Origin: Porphyromonas sp.
Lineage (GTDB): Bacteria; Bacteroidota; Bacteroidia; Bacteroidales; Porphyromonadaceae
DNA: 16,657 nt
Assembly (NCBI GenBank): GCA_029983495.1
Contig: JASBZJ010000016.1
Span: 1-16,657, forward strand
Direction of reading: 5' to 3'
Shown here: positions 5,755 through 14,007 of the stretch, one piece after another
Position numbering within the stretch: position 1 is the first letter of the stretch
Layout of the letters: the number at the start of each line of letters is the position of its first letter
Translations under genes and position numbers: made by a program
The notes under the pieces: model-generated
The model's database searches: none
Told to the model about the DNA's origin: nothing
Seen by the model: the letters and a program-made list of their open reading frames with translations, nothing else

Positions 5755-6882
5755 ATGGAATACAAAGTTCTTACAACCGATCCACACAGCAATGCTCGCC
5801 ACGGGCAAATAGTTACCGAACATGGTATTATTAATACGCCTATATTTATGCCTGTAGGAACAGCTGGTAGTGTAAAAGCTCTTACCATGGAGCAAGTAAA
5901 TGTAGCTAAAGCTCAAATTATTCTTGGCAATACATATCACTTATACCTTCGCCCAGGGCTTGATATTCTAAAAGCTGCTGGAGGGCTTCATAAGTTCAAT
6001 AGTTGGGATAAACCAATCCTTACCGATCGCGGTGGATTCCAAGTTTTTTCGCTTGCCGACCGCCGAAAAATTACCGAAGAGGGAGTAACCTTTTCGTCGC
6101 ATATCGATGGTTCGAAGCACTTGTTTACTCCCGAAAAGGTAATGGATATTGAACGGATTATAGGTGCAGATATAATGATGGCATTTGATGAATGTTGCCC
6201 TGGCGATGCTGATTTTGAGTATGCCGAGCAATCGCTTGCCATAACCGAACGTTGGTTAGCACGTTGCATGGCTCGGTTTACCGAAACTGAACCTCATTAC
6301 GGTTACAAACAAGCACTATTCCCCATTGTGCAAGGATGTATATACCCCGACCTACGCAAACGTGCAGCCGAAAATGTAGCCAAATACGGAGCTGAGGGAA
6401 ATGCAATTGGAGGGCTTGCCGTGGGAGAACCTACCGAAAAAATGTACGAAATGATTGCCCTAACAAATGCCATTTTACCCAAAGATAAACCCCGATACCT
6501 GATGGGGGTTGGTACACCCGCCAACATTTTGGAAGCTATTGCTTTGGGCGTTGACATGTTCGACTGCATTATGCCTACACGTAATGGGCGCAATGGTCAG
6601 CTATTTACGAAAAATGGTATTATAAACATAAAGAACCGTAAGTGGAAAAACTGTTTTGAACCTATAGAACGTGGCGGAGCATCGCCACTCGATGAAAACT
6701 ATACATTAGCTTATTTACATCACCTATTCCGCGCCGAGGAAATACTTGCACTAACTTTAGCTTCATTGCATAATATAGCTTTCTATTTATGGATGATGGA
6801 CGAAGCTAGGCATCATATTGAATTCGGTGATTATGCGCAATGGAAGGATGTAGCTATACGAAAGTTTATGGCGCGGATATAG
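5755..6882 (+). CDS. tgt: tRNA-guanine transglycosylase (queuine/preQ1 insertion)
   Basis: Tgt swaps guanine 34 for preQ1 in tRNAs with GUN anticodons, an essential step to queuosine. The 375-residue protein shows the family core: NTPIFMPVGTAGSVK near the start, GNTYHLYLRPG (58-68), TDRGGFQVFSL with catalytic Asp91, PIVQG, GGLAVGEP and MPTRNGRNGQLFT, the last being part of the catalytic/tRNA-binding region. I chose ATG 5755 rather than an upstream TTG at 5719, because homologues begin with this kind of sequence (short, then T-D-x-x-S-x-AR-x-G) and because the promoter overlaps the longer version. Odd point: the usual CxCxxC zinc ligands before the YL-HLF segment are absent; the stretch reads FEPIERGGASPLDENYTLAYL. 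As I recall this is shared by many Bacteroidota Tgt proteins. QueA, acting on the product, is encoded on the other strand at 10635-11918. Confidence 0.96.
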   Translation: MEYKVLTTDPHSNARHGQIVTEHGIINTPIFMPVGTAGSVKALTMEQVNVAKAQIILGNTYHLYLRPGLDILKAAGGLHKFNSWDKPILTDRGGFQVFSLADRRKITEEGVTFSSHIDGSKHLFTPEKVMDIERIIGADIMMAFDECCPGDADFEYAEQSLAITERWLARCMARFTETEPHYGYKQALFPIVQGCIYPDLRKRAAENVAKYGAEGNAIGGLAVGEPTEKMYEMIALTNAILPKDKPRYLMGVGTPANILEAIALGVDMFDCIMPTRNGRNGQLFTKNGIINIKNRKWKNCFEPIERGGASPLDENYTLAYLHHLFRAEEILALTLASLHNIAFYLWMMDEARHHIEFGDYAQWKDVAIRKFMARI

Positions 6883-6950
6883 TAAACCTACAGGGGTATT
6901 AGTACAAGCATATTGTTCCTGATGGGAATATTTGATGCCAATTGAGCTAA

Positions 6951-8129
6951 CTATATAAAAAGCTCGGCTATAACCCCATCGATAAGGAACATCCCTTTAT
7001 CGGTAGGGTAAAGTGTATTGTTGTTACAACAAAGTATTTGTTGCCTTATAAAGGGAGTCGCCTTCGAAAGGAGCGTTTGCAATTGCTCCTTACCCATCTG
7101 TTGTTCAAAATACATAAGGTCTATTCCTGCTTTTGTTCGTAACCCCAGCATAACTATTTCATTGTAACGGTCGATATTTGTTAATGCTTCGCTAAAGCCT
7201 ATGGGTAGCTGGTTCTGGCTTAGCATGGCAATATAGCTTTTAAGGTTTGCAACATTAGCAAATCGAGCTTCCTGCATCGGTAAAAAAGAAACACCCTTGT
7301 AACGAATATGTTGTGTTGGGCAAATAAAGCTATGAGCCGATGGCCCAAACCCTATGTAGGGTACCCTATGCCAATACGAACTGTTATGCTTAGCTTCGAA
7401 ACCATTTTGGGCAAAATTCGATATTTCGTAATGGTAATACCCTTTGCCAGCGAGGCTTTCTACAATAAACTGGTATTCTGTAGCAACGTTTTCGTCACTC
7501 TTAATGGTTATTTCGCCCCGGCTTGCTTTGTTTACTAAAGGTGTATTCCCCTCGTAAGTTAATGCATAAGCCGAAATGTGTTCTACGCCTAAAGCACAAA
7601 GTTGTTGAACAGAATAGGTTAACTGCTTAAAAGAACTTTGGGGAAGCCCATAAATAAGATCCAAACTTATATTCGAAAAGCCTGCTTTCCGAGCTAGTTC
7701 AACCGATTCTGTTACTTGCGTTGCTGTATGCCTTCGTCCTAAAAATAGAAGTTCGCTATCAATAAAGCTCTGCACTCCCATACTAATTCGGTTAAATCCG
7801 ATTTCATACAGTTGCTTAAGATAAGCCAACGAAAGGTCGTCGGGGTTTGCTTCGAGCGTAACTTCGGTTAGTTTAAATAACGAATCGTAAAGGCTTCGCA
7901 ACTTATCCATAATAAGGCGAAGCTCGTTTATGGTAAGCAACGAAGGTGTTCCTCCACCAAAGTAAATAGTTTCGATAGGGATTGATTCAATAAAAGTTTT
8001 TTTCAGCTCTAATTCCTTTAATAAAGCTTCGATAAACAACGCTCGAGACGTTTGAGATATAGTACTATAAAAGTCGCAGTATATACAGCGACTTTTACAA
8101 AAAGGGATATGAATGTATAGACCAGCCAT
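6951..8129 (-). CDS. hemW: Radical SAM haem chaperone HemW
   Basis: The 392-residue protein opens with GLYIHIPFCKSRCIYCDFYS: the radical SAM triad CxxxCxxC (Cys11, Cys15, Cys18) that holds the 4Fe-4S cluster, with Phe20 where true HemN coproporphyrinogen dehydrogenases have a fourth cysteine. That difference and the short N-terminus separate HemW from HemN. GGGTPS (58-63) is the SAM-binding glycine motif; ISMGVQS, LDLIYGLP and HYEISNFA follow in the family order, then a HemW C-terminal domain. HemW binds haem and passes it to apoproteins in the cytoplasm. It is last in a minus-strand run, 11 bases after the GHL10 lipoprotein gene, and converges with tgt across 68 bases in which I see no strong terminator. 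Older databases may call it coproporphyrinogen III oxidase-like. Confidence 0.95.
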   Translation of the reverse strand: MAGLYIHIPFCKSRCIYCDFYSTISQTSRALFIEALLKELELKKTFIESIPIETIYFGGGTPSLLTINELRLIMDKLRSLYDSLFKLTEVTLEANPDDLSLAYLKQLYEIGFNRISMGVQSFIDSELLFLGRRHTATQVTESVELARKAGFSNISLDLIYGLPQSSFKQLTYSVQQLCALGVEHISAYALTYEGNTPLVNKASRGEITIKSDENVATEYQFIVESLAGKGYYHYEISNFAQNGFEAKHNSSYWHRVPYIGFGPSAHSFICPTQHIRYKGVSFLPMQEARFANVANLKSYIAMLSQNQLPIGFSEALTNIDRYNEIVMLGLRTKAGIDLMYFEQQMGKEQLQTLLSKATPFIRQQILCCNNNTLYPTDKGMFLIDGVIAELFI

Positions 8130-8140
8130 TAGGCAAACAT

Positions 8141-9754
8141 TTAGGTAAAACTTTTATGCTTGAGGTCGATAACTAATGGAAGCGATGCCCGACCAACATG
8201 ATTAAAAGCATTGGCCGCCTCTAAGCGGAAATGTATTTTACCTGATTTCGGAAAAATTGCAAGGGGTATTCGATACTGATTCCCTCGAATAGAAGGAGCT
8301 AAAAGATAATCTTCACCAGGGTTTCCATTTTTATCGTAAAGATTAAAGAATAGGTTGTAACTAGTGGTACCATCGTTTGCTTTGGATGGTAACCAACTAA
8401 GTATAAGTGTATCCTTTACAATTTCGCAATATTGGAATATGGGCATACTAGGCAATGGAGCTGTACGTTCGAAAAATGGTAAAGGACGAACTGGAAATGT
8501 GAAAGCTTGGCAAACAATGTTATAAAGGTTTTTATGCGTTCCACGGATATTTTCTTGTCGGTAAAAGCATACACCTTTTAACCCTTCCTGCCTAAGTAGG
8601 GTAATTTGTTGCTCAATGGTTTGGCAATTCCAGTTACTGTTATCCTGAGTTCGGTAGGCACCTAAGCCAGGTATAACTATTCCTCCATTCATTTGCTCCT
8701 TCCAATCGCGAATATAGGGGTCGAAGAGTTCATTTTTGTAATACATCATAGGCACCACAAAATCGATACTTTTTTGGCGGAACCAGGCTTTTGGATCCTG
8801 GTGAACTGATTCCTTTGCCGTCCAACCCGTGTATTTTTTTCCAGGTATTTCGCGATAACGTCCCAAGGGAGTAGCACTAATTAATACTGTTGGGCGGATT
8901 CGTTCAACAGTTACAGCAACATCGCTTAGGAGTTGGTTTATATTCGCTTCGCGCCAAGCTGCTTTACTTTGCCCAGGTTTACGATATTGTTGGTAGGTGT
9001 TATCGTCGCGAAAGCTACCCGCTTTTTCGGGGTATCGAATATAATCGAAGTGAATACCATCAACATTATAACGGCTAATTAAGTCGCTTACTAGCGAAGT
9101 TAAGTAGCTTCTCACCTCGGGTAACCCTGGGTTTAAGTAATATTCGCCATTGTGTTGCACAACCCAATTAGGATGCCTTTTAGCAACGCCTCTAGCCCCT
9201 AGTTTGTTAACTTGCTCTCTTCTTCCTAAAGGGTAGGTTACTATCCAAGCATGTAGGGCTATGCCACGTTTATGGCATTCCTCAATAGCAAAAGCTAAAG
9301 GATCGTAATTAGGGGCAACTGTGCTACCTGTTAGTATATCTGCTTGGGGTTCGAGTGCTGAAGGGTATAATAAGTCGCCTCTTAAGCGAACCTGCAGAAA
9401 TACTGTATTAAAGTTAGCTTGCTTTAGTTCGGCAATTATTTTACGGAACTCCTCCCTTTGCTTCTCCTGAACTTGAGCCGATGTTCCCCTTGTTTTGGGC
9501 CAATCTAACCCATAAATTGTGGTAAGCCACACGGCTCTCATTTCGGGTTCAGCTTGGTACTTTAGAGGAGTGTAGGCTAATTTAGCTGGGTTTACAACCG
9601 TGTTTTCGTCAAATTCAATAACCTTTTTGTTAGGCTTGTACACTTTCCGTTTTGTACCACACCCCGTAAAGGCAAAAAGTACGAATACAACAAGAGCAAT
9701 AGATGTATAACGCCTAAAATTAGGTATACCGGTATACTTTACTGTACTAGGCAT
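8141..9754 (-). CDS. GHL10-family (glycosyl-hydrolase-like 10, DUF187/YddW) lipoprotein
   Basis: The catalytic-like domain begins at PEMRAVWLTTIYGLDWP and contains FLQVRLRGD, DPLAFAIEECHKRG, LHAWI, NPGLPEVR, VDGIHFDYIRYP and MMYYKNELFD, the usual series of the GHL10 TIM barrel (PF02638). The last 100 residues look like a fibronectin-type-III-like module. I start it at ATG 9754 (537 residues), which overlaps the panC stop by 8 bases; two upstream in-frame starts (9760, 9805) would run further into panC. From 9754 there is a proper signal with hydrophobic VVFVLFAF and lipobox FTGC, so it is a lipoprotein, probably periplasmic or outer-membrane. Members are thought to act on glycans, perhaps peptidoglycan; the exact substrate is unknown. 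It is translationally coupled to panC and lies 11 bases before hemW, an odd mix of functions. Confidence 0.88.
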   Translation of the reverse strand: MPSTVKYTGIPNFRRYTSIALVVFVLFAFTGCGTKRKVYKPNKKVIEFDENTVVNPAKLAYTPLKYQAEPEMRAVWLTTIYGLDWPKTRGTSAQVQEKQREEFRKIIAELKQANFNTVFLQVRLRGDLLYPSALEPQADILTGSTVAPNYDPLAFAIEECHKRGIALHAWIVTYPLGRREQVNKLGARGVAKRHPNWVVQHNGEYYLNPGLPEVRSYLTSLVSDLISRYNVDGIHFDYIRYPEKAGSFRDDNTYQQYRKPGQSKAAWREANINQLLSDVAVTVERIRPTVLISATPLGRYREIPGKKYTGWTAKESVHQDPKAWFRQKSIDFVVPMMYYKNELFDPYIRDWKEQMNGGIVIPGLGAYRTQDNSNWNCQTIEQQITLLRQEGLKGVCFYRQENIRGTHKNLYNIVCQAFTFPVRPLPFFERTAPLPSMPIFQYCEIVKDTLILSWLPSKANDGTTSYNLFFNLYDKNGNPGEDYLLAPSIRGNQYRIPLAIFPKSGKIHFRLEAANAFNHVGRASLPLVIDLKHKSFT

Positions 9755-10604
9755 TAGCATACTTAATATTATCGATAAGGCGTACTTTCCCACAATAGCA
9801 GGCAATGCAACCTATGGGAGTGTTGGAGTCGTTCCAATTATCAATTTCGGTTAAGGTATCACTGTCAACTATTGAGTAGTACTCGACATCTAGGTGCGGT
9901 GTTGCATTAAGTTTTTCAACAACAAACTGTTTTATTTGTGCTGGGGTTAAGTTTTCGTTGTTTTTACGGGTCACGCTTTCCTTTAAGGTAGCATAAATAG
10001 TGGGAGCTGTGGCAAGTTCGTTTTCGTTAAGTAGTTGATTGCGACTACTTAATGCCAATCCCTTGTTGTTGCGTACAATAGCCACTGGAACAATTTCGAG
10101 TGGGAAATGGTAGTCGTTAACTAATTTCTTTATTATAGCCAGTTGCTGGAAATCCTTTTCCCCAAAAAAGGCTTTATGTGGGGTTACAATTTTGAACAAA
10201 CGGCTCACCACCTGGGCTACACCAGCAAAATGTCCGGGGCGGTGTTCGCCTTCCATTATCTTATCGAGCATACCAAATTCGTAAACTGTTTCGCCTTCGG
10301 TATCGGCGTATATATCCTCAACAATGGGCATATATAGTATGTGGCACCCATTTTCTTCCAATAGCTTTGTATCCTGCTCGGGTGTGCGAGGGTAGGTTTC
10401 GAGGTCGTTTGGGTTATTAAACTGACGAGGGTTCACAAAAACGCTTACTACAACAATATCGCAAGCCTTAACAGCTTGTCGAACAAGCGTTAAATGCCCT
10501 TCGTGTAATGCCCCCATTGTTGGCACTAGCCCAATGGTTTTTCCAGCTTTGCGAAGTTCTTCGCTACGGGCATGCATTTCTTTTTTTGTTCGTATCAGTT
10601 CCAT
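9747..10604 (-). CDS. panC: Pantoate--beta-alanine ligase (pantothenate synthetase)
   Basis: PanC joins pantoate and beta-alanine with ATP to make pantothenate, the precursor of coenzyme A. The 285-residue protein has the hallmark LVPTMGALHEGH (26-37), where HEGH is the HIGH-type nucleotide-binding motif, then SVFVNPRQFNNPNDLETYPR for pantoate and ATP binding, GEKDFQQLAIIKKLV, and the KMSKS-like LALSSRNQ. Length is normal for the family and there is no break. It follows queA by 30 bases and overlaps the GHL10 gene by 8. panB and panD are not in the window. Co-transcription with queA is likely from spacing; no separate promoter box is seen in the 30-base gap. Confidence 0.96.
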   Translation of the reverse strand: MELIRTKKEMHARSEELRKAGKTIGLVPTMGALHEGHLTLVRQAVKACDIVVVSVFVNPRQFNNPNDLETYPRTPEQDTKLLEENGCHILYMPIVEDIYADTEGETVYEFGMLDKIMEGEHRPGHFAGVAQVVSRLFKIVTPHKAFFGEKDFQQLAIIKKLVNDYHFPLEIVPVAIVRNNKGLALSSRNQLLNENELATAPTIYATLKESVTRKNNENLTPAQIKQFVVEKLNATPHLDVEYYSIVDSDTLTEIDNWNDSNTPIGCIACYCGKVRLIDNIKYANA

Positions 10605-10634
10605 ATTATTATTTGTATCGTGCTGTTGTATCTT

Positions 10635-11918
10635 TCAGAGGGTATGTTCATTTTTAGTAACAAGAAGACTTGCATCGCCGTAACTTAAAAAACGGTACTC
10701 GTTATCGAGTGCATGCTGGTAAACATGTACCCAAGCATCGCCAATAAAAGCCGAAATCATAAGTAATAACGTACTTTTGGGTTGGTGAAAGTTTGTGATT
10801 AGGTGCGAAGTATAGTGGAACTTGTAGCCAGGAATAATGAATAAAGCCGTACTATACAGCAGTTGCTGTAATCCGAATTGTTCCATTCGTTGAATGAGTT
10901 GCTGCAATAGTTCATACCCATCGGGATTATATAATGCATTGTAGGGTTCCCATTGGTTGATATGCGGAATACTTTCGGCACATTGCCCATGTTGTTCGTT
11001 AATACTGTTTATATGGTTTAAGGCAACATAATAAAGGCTTTCGATGGTTCGTACGGATGTTGTTCCGATAGCAATTGTTTTTTTCTTATTGATAAGTAAT
11101 AGTTTTATGGTTTCGAGGCTTACCGAACATACTTCAGAATGCATAATATGCTCCGAAACATTATCACCTTTTACAGGTAAAAAGGTACCAGCCCCAACAT
11201 GCAAAGTAACATCGGCAACAGTAGCACCATCGTTTTTAATTTGCTCTACCAGTTGAGGGGTAAAATGTAACCCTGCAGTAGGAGCTGCCACCGAACCTTC
11301 CTTTATGGCATAAACGGTTTGGTAATCGCTTAAATCGCTTTGCTCGGTAGCACGACCTAAGTAAGGGGGAATAGGCAACTGCCCTACAGCTTCGAGTACT
11401 TCGCCAAACGTTACATTATCGTTGCTCGTAAAGCGGAAAGTTACTTCGAAGGGGGTGTTACTATTCCGAAATGCTTGTAGTTGTACACGTGTTCCATTGG
11501 GCATAGTAACAACCTTTTCTAACACCTCGTTTTTCCACTTTTTAGCATTACCTATTAAACAATGCCAAGTAACTTGGGTATTTGTGGCAAGGTTTTCATC
11601 GTAAGATGCTGGTAAAATGGGGTTCAAACAGAATATTTCTATTCTAGCACCCGTAGCCTTTTCCATTATAATACGAGCATGGATAACACGCGAGTTGTTC
11701 CGAATTAATAATGCATCAGCAGGTAGGAACTGCTCAATGTTTGTAAATCGGCTATCGTTTAAAGCGTTATTGTTCGCATCAAAAACCAGAAGCTTGCACG
11801 AGGCCCGATCCTGCAATGGGTACTTTGCGATGCGTTCGTTAGGAAGAGCGTAGTTATAGGTTTCGAGCGATATCCCTTCGGTGGGGTTTACACGCATGTT
11901 TGTACTATTTTTTTCCAT
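10635..11918 (-). CDS. queA: SAM:tRNA ribosyltransferase-isomerase QueA
   Basis: QueA transfers and isomerises the ribosyl group of S-adenosylmethionine onto preQ1-modified tRNA, giving epoxyqueuosine; it acts directly after Tgt. Family marks include YNYALPNERIAKYPL, the DRASCKLLVFD stretch, LLIRNNSRVIHARI, GAPTAGLHFT-like AAPTAGLHFTPQLVEQI, VTLHVGAGTFLPVKGDN, AIGTTSVRTIESL and ITNFHQPKSTLLLMISAF. At 427 residues it is longer than the common form of about 350. The extra length comes from the N-terminal region, wider spacing in the first half, and an insertion after TTSVRTIESL; I recall long forms in Bacteroidota. Start at 11918 is supported by a -7 box (11926-11933) only seven bases upstream. 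Met9 is an alternative start. It heads the queA-panC-GHL10-hemW run. Confidence 0.95.
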   Translation of the reverse strand: MEKNSTNMRVNPTEGISLETYNYALPNERIAKYPLQDRASCKLLVFDANNNALNDSRFTNIEQFLPADALLIRNNSRVIHARIIMEKATGARIEIFCLNPILPASYDENLATNTQVTWHCLIGNAKKWKNEVLEKVVTMPNGTRVQLQAFRNSNTPFEVTFRFTSNDNVTFGEVLEAVGQLPIPPYLGRATEQSDLSDYQTVYAIKEGSVAAPTAGLHFTPQLVEQIKNDGATVADVTLHVGAGTFLPVKGDNVSEHIMHSEVCSVSLETIKLLLINKKKTIAIGTTSVRTIESLYYVALNHINSINEQHGQCAESIPHINQWEPYNALYNPDGYELLQQLIQRMEQFGLQQLLYSTALFIIPGYKFHYTSHLITNFHQPKSTLLLMISAFIGDAWVHVYQHALDNEYRFLSYGDASLLVTKNEHTL

Positions 11919-11925
11919 CTCGTTG

Positions 11926-11933
11926 CAAAGGTA
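11926..11933 (-). promoter_or_regulatory. -7 promoter box of queA, seven bases from the start codon
   Basis: On the minus strand this reads TACCTTTG, matching TAnnTTTG. About 19 bases further upstream is only CTG, so the -33 half is weak. The distance to ATG 11918 is seven bases, so the mRNA should be leaderless or nearly so, as for tgt. Confidence 0.55.
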
Positions 11934-11948
11934 GCTAGAAATGGTGAA

Positions 11949-11972
11949 GAGGCAGACGCATAGATCCGCCTC
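11949..11972. repeat. Small GC-rich hairpin repeat
   Basis: GAGGCAGA and TCCGCCTC pair over 8 bases with one G-U and an 8-base loop. It resembles the hairpin at 3040-3064 in layout (GAC-x-C-x-x-AG-x-T-x-CGCC core). It lies between the metallophosphoesterase gene and the queA promoter. No T run follows on the minus strand, so terminator function is doubtful. Confidence 0.45.
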
Positions 11973-12021
11973 GATTGTTGTTCTGAAATTATCTTACCGT
12001 AAAGTAGTTGTAATAGGAGTT

Positions 12022-12531
12022 CTATAAATGAGCTAATTCAATTACCTGTAGGTTTTGCATTTTAGCACCATCAATATCGAGCGTAACCAAGGTTCGAACG
12101 GTTTGCCATCCCTGAATACCTGCGGCACCTGGGTTAATATGTAATAGCCCTAATTTTTTATCGGGGATAACCTTAAGGATATGGCTATGCCCCGAAATGA
12201 ATAAGTCAACGGGGCAACCATTTTCTTTTTCGCGCAATAGGGTTTGCTTTATCCCTAATTCGTATTTACCAGGGTAACCGCCAATGTGCGTTATTACAAC
12301 GTGAAGCGACTCTATATAGAAATTGGCAACTAATGGGAAGCGTTCGCGTATTTCGGGACCATCGATATTGCCATAAACGCCTTTTACAGGTGCAATAGTT
12401 TCGAGCCTATCAATTACTAGTGGCAAGCCAACGTCACCCGCATGCAATATTATATCGCATGCGCTAAAGTAATATGCAAAGCGTTCATCCCACCAACTAT
12501 GGGTATCGCTTATAATGCCAACACGGGTCAT
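12022..12531 (-). CDS. YfcE/MJ0936-type metallophosphoesterase
   Basis: The 169-residue cytoplasmic protein has the complete two-metal phosphoesterase set: SDTH (Asp9, His11), HAGDVG (Asp33), GNID (Asn55), TH (His82) and SGHSH (His115, His117). Size and motif spacing match the small YfcE/MJ0936 branch, whose members hydrolyse phosphodiesters in vitro; the natural substrate is unknown. GNID replaces the common GNCD. The ATG at 12531 overlaps the stop of the upstream lipoprotein gene in an ATGA arrangement, so translation is coupled. Older annotations may call it a phosphodiesterase or YfcE. About 100 bases separate its stop from queA. Confidence 0.92.
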   Translation of the reverse strand: MTRVGIISDTHSWWDERFAYYFSACDIILHAGDVGLPLVIDRLETIAPVKGVYGNIDGPEIRERFPLVANFYIESLHVVITHIGGYPGKYELGIKQTLLREKENGCPVDLFISGHSHILKVIPDKKLGLLHINPGAAGIQGWQTVRTLVTLDIDGAKMQNLQVIELAHL

Positions 12532-13802
12532 TCTTTTTTTGTAGCTTTCGCTTTTTCGAGTCGAATATCGTAGGCTCGTGTAATTTCGGTTGAGGTTTCG
12601 CCTAGTTGACCAGCAAGTTGGTTCAATGCTGTATAAACTCGAACAAAATGAACTCCAGGAAGGGCAACCGTTTTTCCTTGGCTATCCCTAGCCCACGAGA
12701 TATCGAAGTTGGCACCTTCGGGGGTATTATTAGCCTTATTATCCACATATCCCCATTCGTAAGCCTCAAGGTACCAATACCCCGTTCCATCGGGTTTTGT
12801 ATTAATAACATTATTGGGCAACTTGGTTCCCTTTAAAGTGTAGCTATCGTCCTTAATCCATTCAGGATAATAGTTTTGGGAGTGGAAAGTATTCTTTGGA
12901 ATATAGCCTTGGTTGCCTTGGTTATCGCTCCACTTTATATAAGTGGCATCGGATATACTATTTGCTTGGTCGGGTTCTGGCTTTTTATCTTTAGCAGGCT
13001 TAAAGTAGGTTATCTCGTAGTTCTTAATTGTTTTTTTGTTACCATGTTCACTTCCGTATAATTCGTACCAAGCATCATCGGGTAGACCGTTATGGTTTGT
13101 ATCGTAGCTTACCATAACAATACCAGGCTCGCTACTATGTTCAAATGCATTCCCCAAAATACCAAGGTCTGCTCCTTCGAGGTTCCGAACCATATGGTCG
13201 AAGCCAAATTCGATGTAGCCACCAAAAGCTCCTAAACTAACTAGTTCGTTCTTTTTACCAACAAGACGGTTTTCAACAGCCTTTATTATAGCATCTTTAT
13301 TCATTCCTTTCTCCCACTTAGGTAATACATTAACGAACTGACCAGGGGCGGGACCGAAGTTGAAAACTTTCGAAATGTCTGGGCTGAACTTGGCATTTTC
13401 TAAGGAAACTGTTATTTCCCAAATGCTAGCTTTGTTAGGGGTATCTCCCTTATTTGTGGCAGTGGCTAGCAAAACTTTATGCTTACCCAAAGTGTAACTG
13501 CCAAAACGAATTTGTTTTTCGCCTGTAATAGTTTGTTTTTCTCCTGTTGGCGATGTTAATTGCCAAGTGTACGTTTCGTCATCTTTCGGAGCATTTAACA
13601 CCACTTCCTCAGCGGGTTCAACCATTAAGGTAATAATTTGGGGTTTGGGGGTTGGTTCTGGGTTGGGTTGTGGTTTGGGGGCGGGGGGGATAATGGGTGT
13701 AGGATTAGGTTTGGGGGGGTCGTTAGGGCTACACGAAGGTATGCTTGCAATACATAAGAGGAATAGTAGTCCAAACAAAGAGAAACCTAGCTTTTGTTTC
13801 AT
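12528..13802 (-). CDS. Cell-surface lipoprotein of the Bacteroides 'PKD-like/cell surface protein' type
   Basis: The 424-residue protein starts MKQKLGFSLFGLLFLL and has lipobox IPSC, so it is a lipoprotein. A Pro-rich tether (about 25-56, repeated PKPNP/PEPTPKP units) leads to an Ig-like domain (about 57-133), then a large C-terminal domain with GAFGGYIEFGFDH, GILGNAFEHSSEPGIVMVS, DTNHNGLPDDAWYEL and a final HFVRVYTALNQ strand. I know this pattern from Bacteroides surface lipoproteins, often seen near TonB receptors and, in some loci, vitamin B12 uptake genes; the ligand here is unknown. NHNGLPDD is a likely calcium-binding loop. It is divergent from a TonB receptor about 600 bases away. I see no cobalamin riboswitch. 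The tether is coded by C-rich DNA with two C7 runs. The gene overlaps the metallophosphoesterase start by 4 bases. Confidence 0.85.
   Translation of the reverse strand: MKQKLGFSLFGLLFLLCIASIPSCSPNDPPKPNPTPIIPPAPKPQPNPEPTPKPQIITLMVEPAEEVVLNAPKDDETYTWQLTSPTGEKQTITGEKQIRFGSYTLGKHKVLLATATNKGDTPNKASIWEITVSLENAKFSPDISKVFNFGPAPGQFVNVLPKWEKGMNKDAIIKAVENRLVGKKNELVSLGAFGGYIEFGFDHMVRNLEGADLGILGNAFEHSSEPGIVMVSYDTNHNGLPDDAWYELYGSEHGNKKTIKNYEITYFKPAKDKKPEPDQANSISDATYIKWSDNQGNQGYIPKNTFHSQNYYPEWIKDDSYTLKGTKLPNNVINTKPDGTGYWYLEAYEWGYVDNKANNTPEGANFDISWARDSQGKTVALPGVHFVRVYTALNQLAGQLGETSTEITRAYDIRLEKAKATKKE
13640..13719. repeat. G-rich tract with two G7 runs, quadruplex-like
   Basis: On the plus strand G runs of 4, 5, 3, 3, 5 and 7 follow each other at 13640-13689, with a second G7 at 13713-13719. 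This is the template strand of the lipoprotein tether. The G7 runs (C7 in the coding strand) sit just after the lipobox, where a slip would cut off the mature protein. Confidence 0.6.
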
Positions 13803-14007
13803 GATTGTAGTTGTATTTTTATTAGGTTATTGTATTGTTATTAGGAGATTATAATGCTTATCCTAGTTCAATGAGCAAAGTTACCCATTCCGAACAAGAT
13901 AATTGTTATAGCCCCTTAATTAGGGAGGCTGAACACCTACTCCTTATTTGTCAACGGGTTCATCAATATGTATTGCATGAAATAGTAAAGTTTATTACCT
14001 TTGTTAT
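13803..14007. promoter_or_regulatory. Divergent promoter region, surface lipoprotein / TonB-receptor operon
   Basis: Two opposing TAnnTTTG boxes are present. On the minus strand TAACTTTG (13883 down to 13876) is about 70 bases before the lipoprotein ATG, without a good -33. On the plus strand TTG (13973-13975), 20-base spacer, TACCTTTG (13996-14003) lies only four bases before ATG 14008. No riboswitch was recognised. Confidence 0.55.

Noticed and set aside
6883..6950. Terminator between convergent tgt and hemW
   Set aside because: Only imperfect 5-6 bp stems (around 6914-6930 and 6944-6965) without a proper T run; not strong enough to list.
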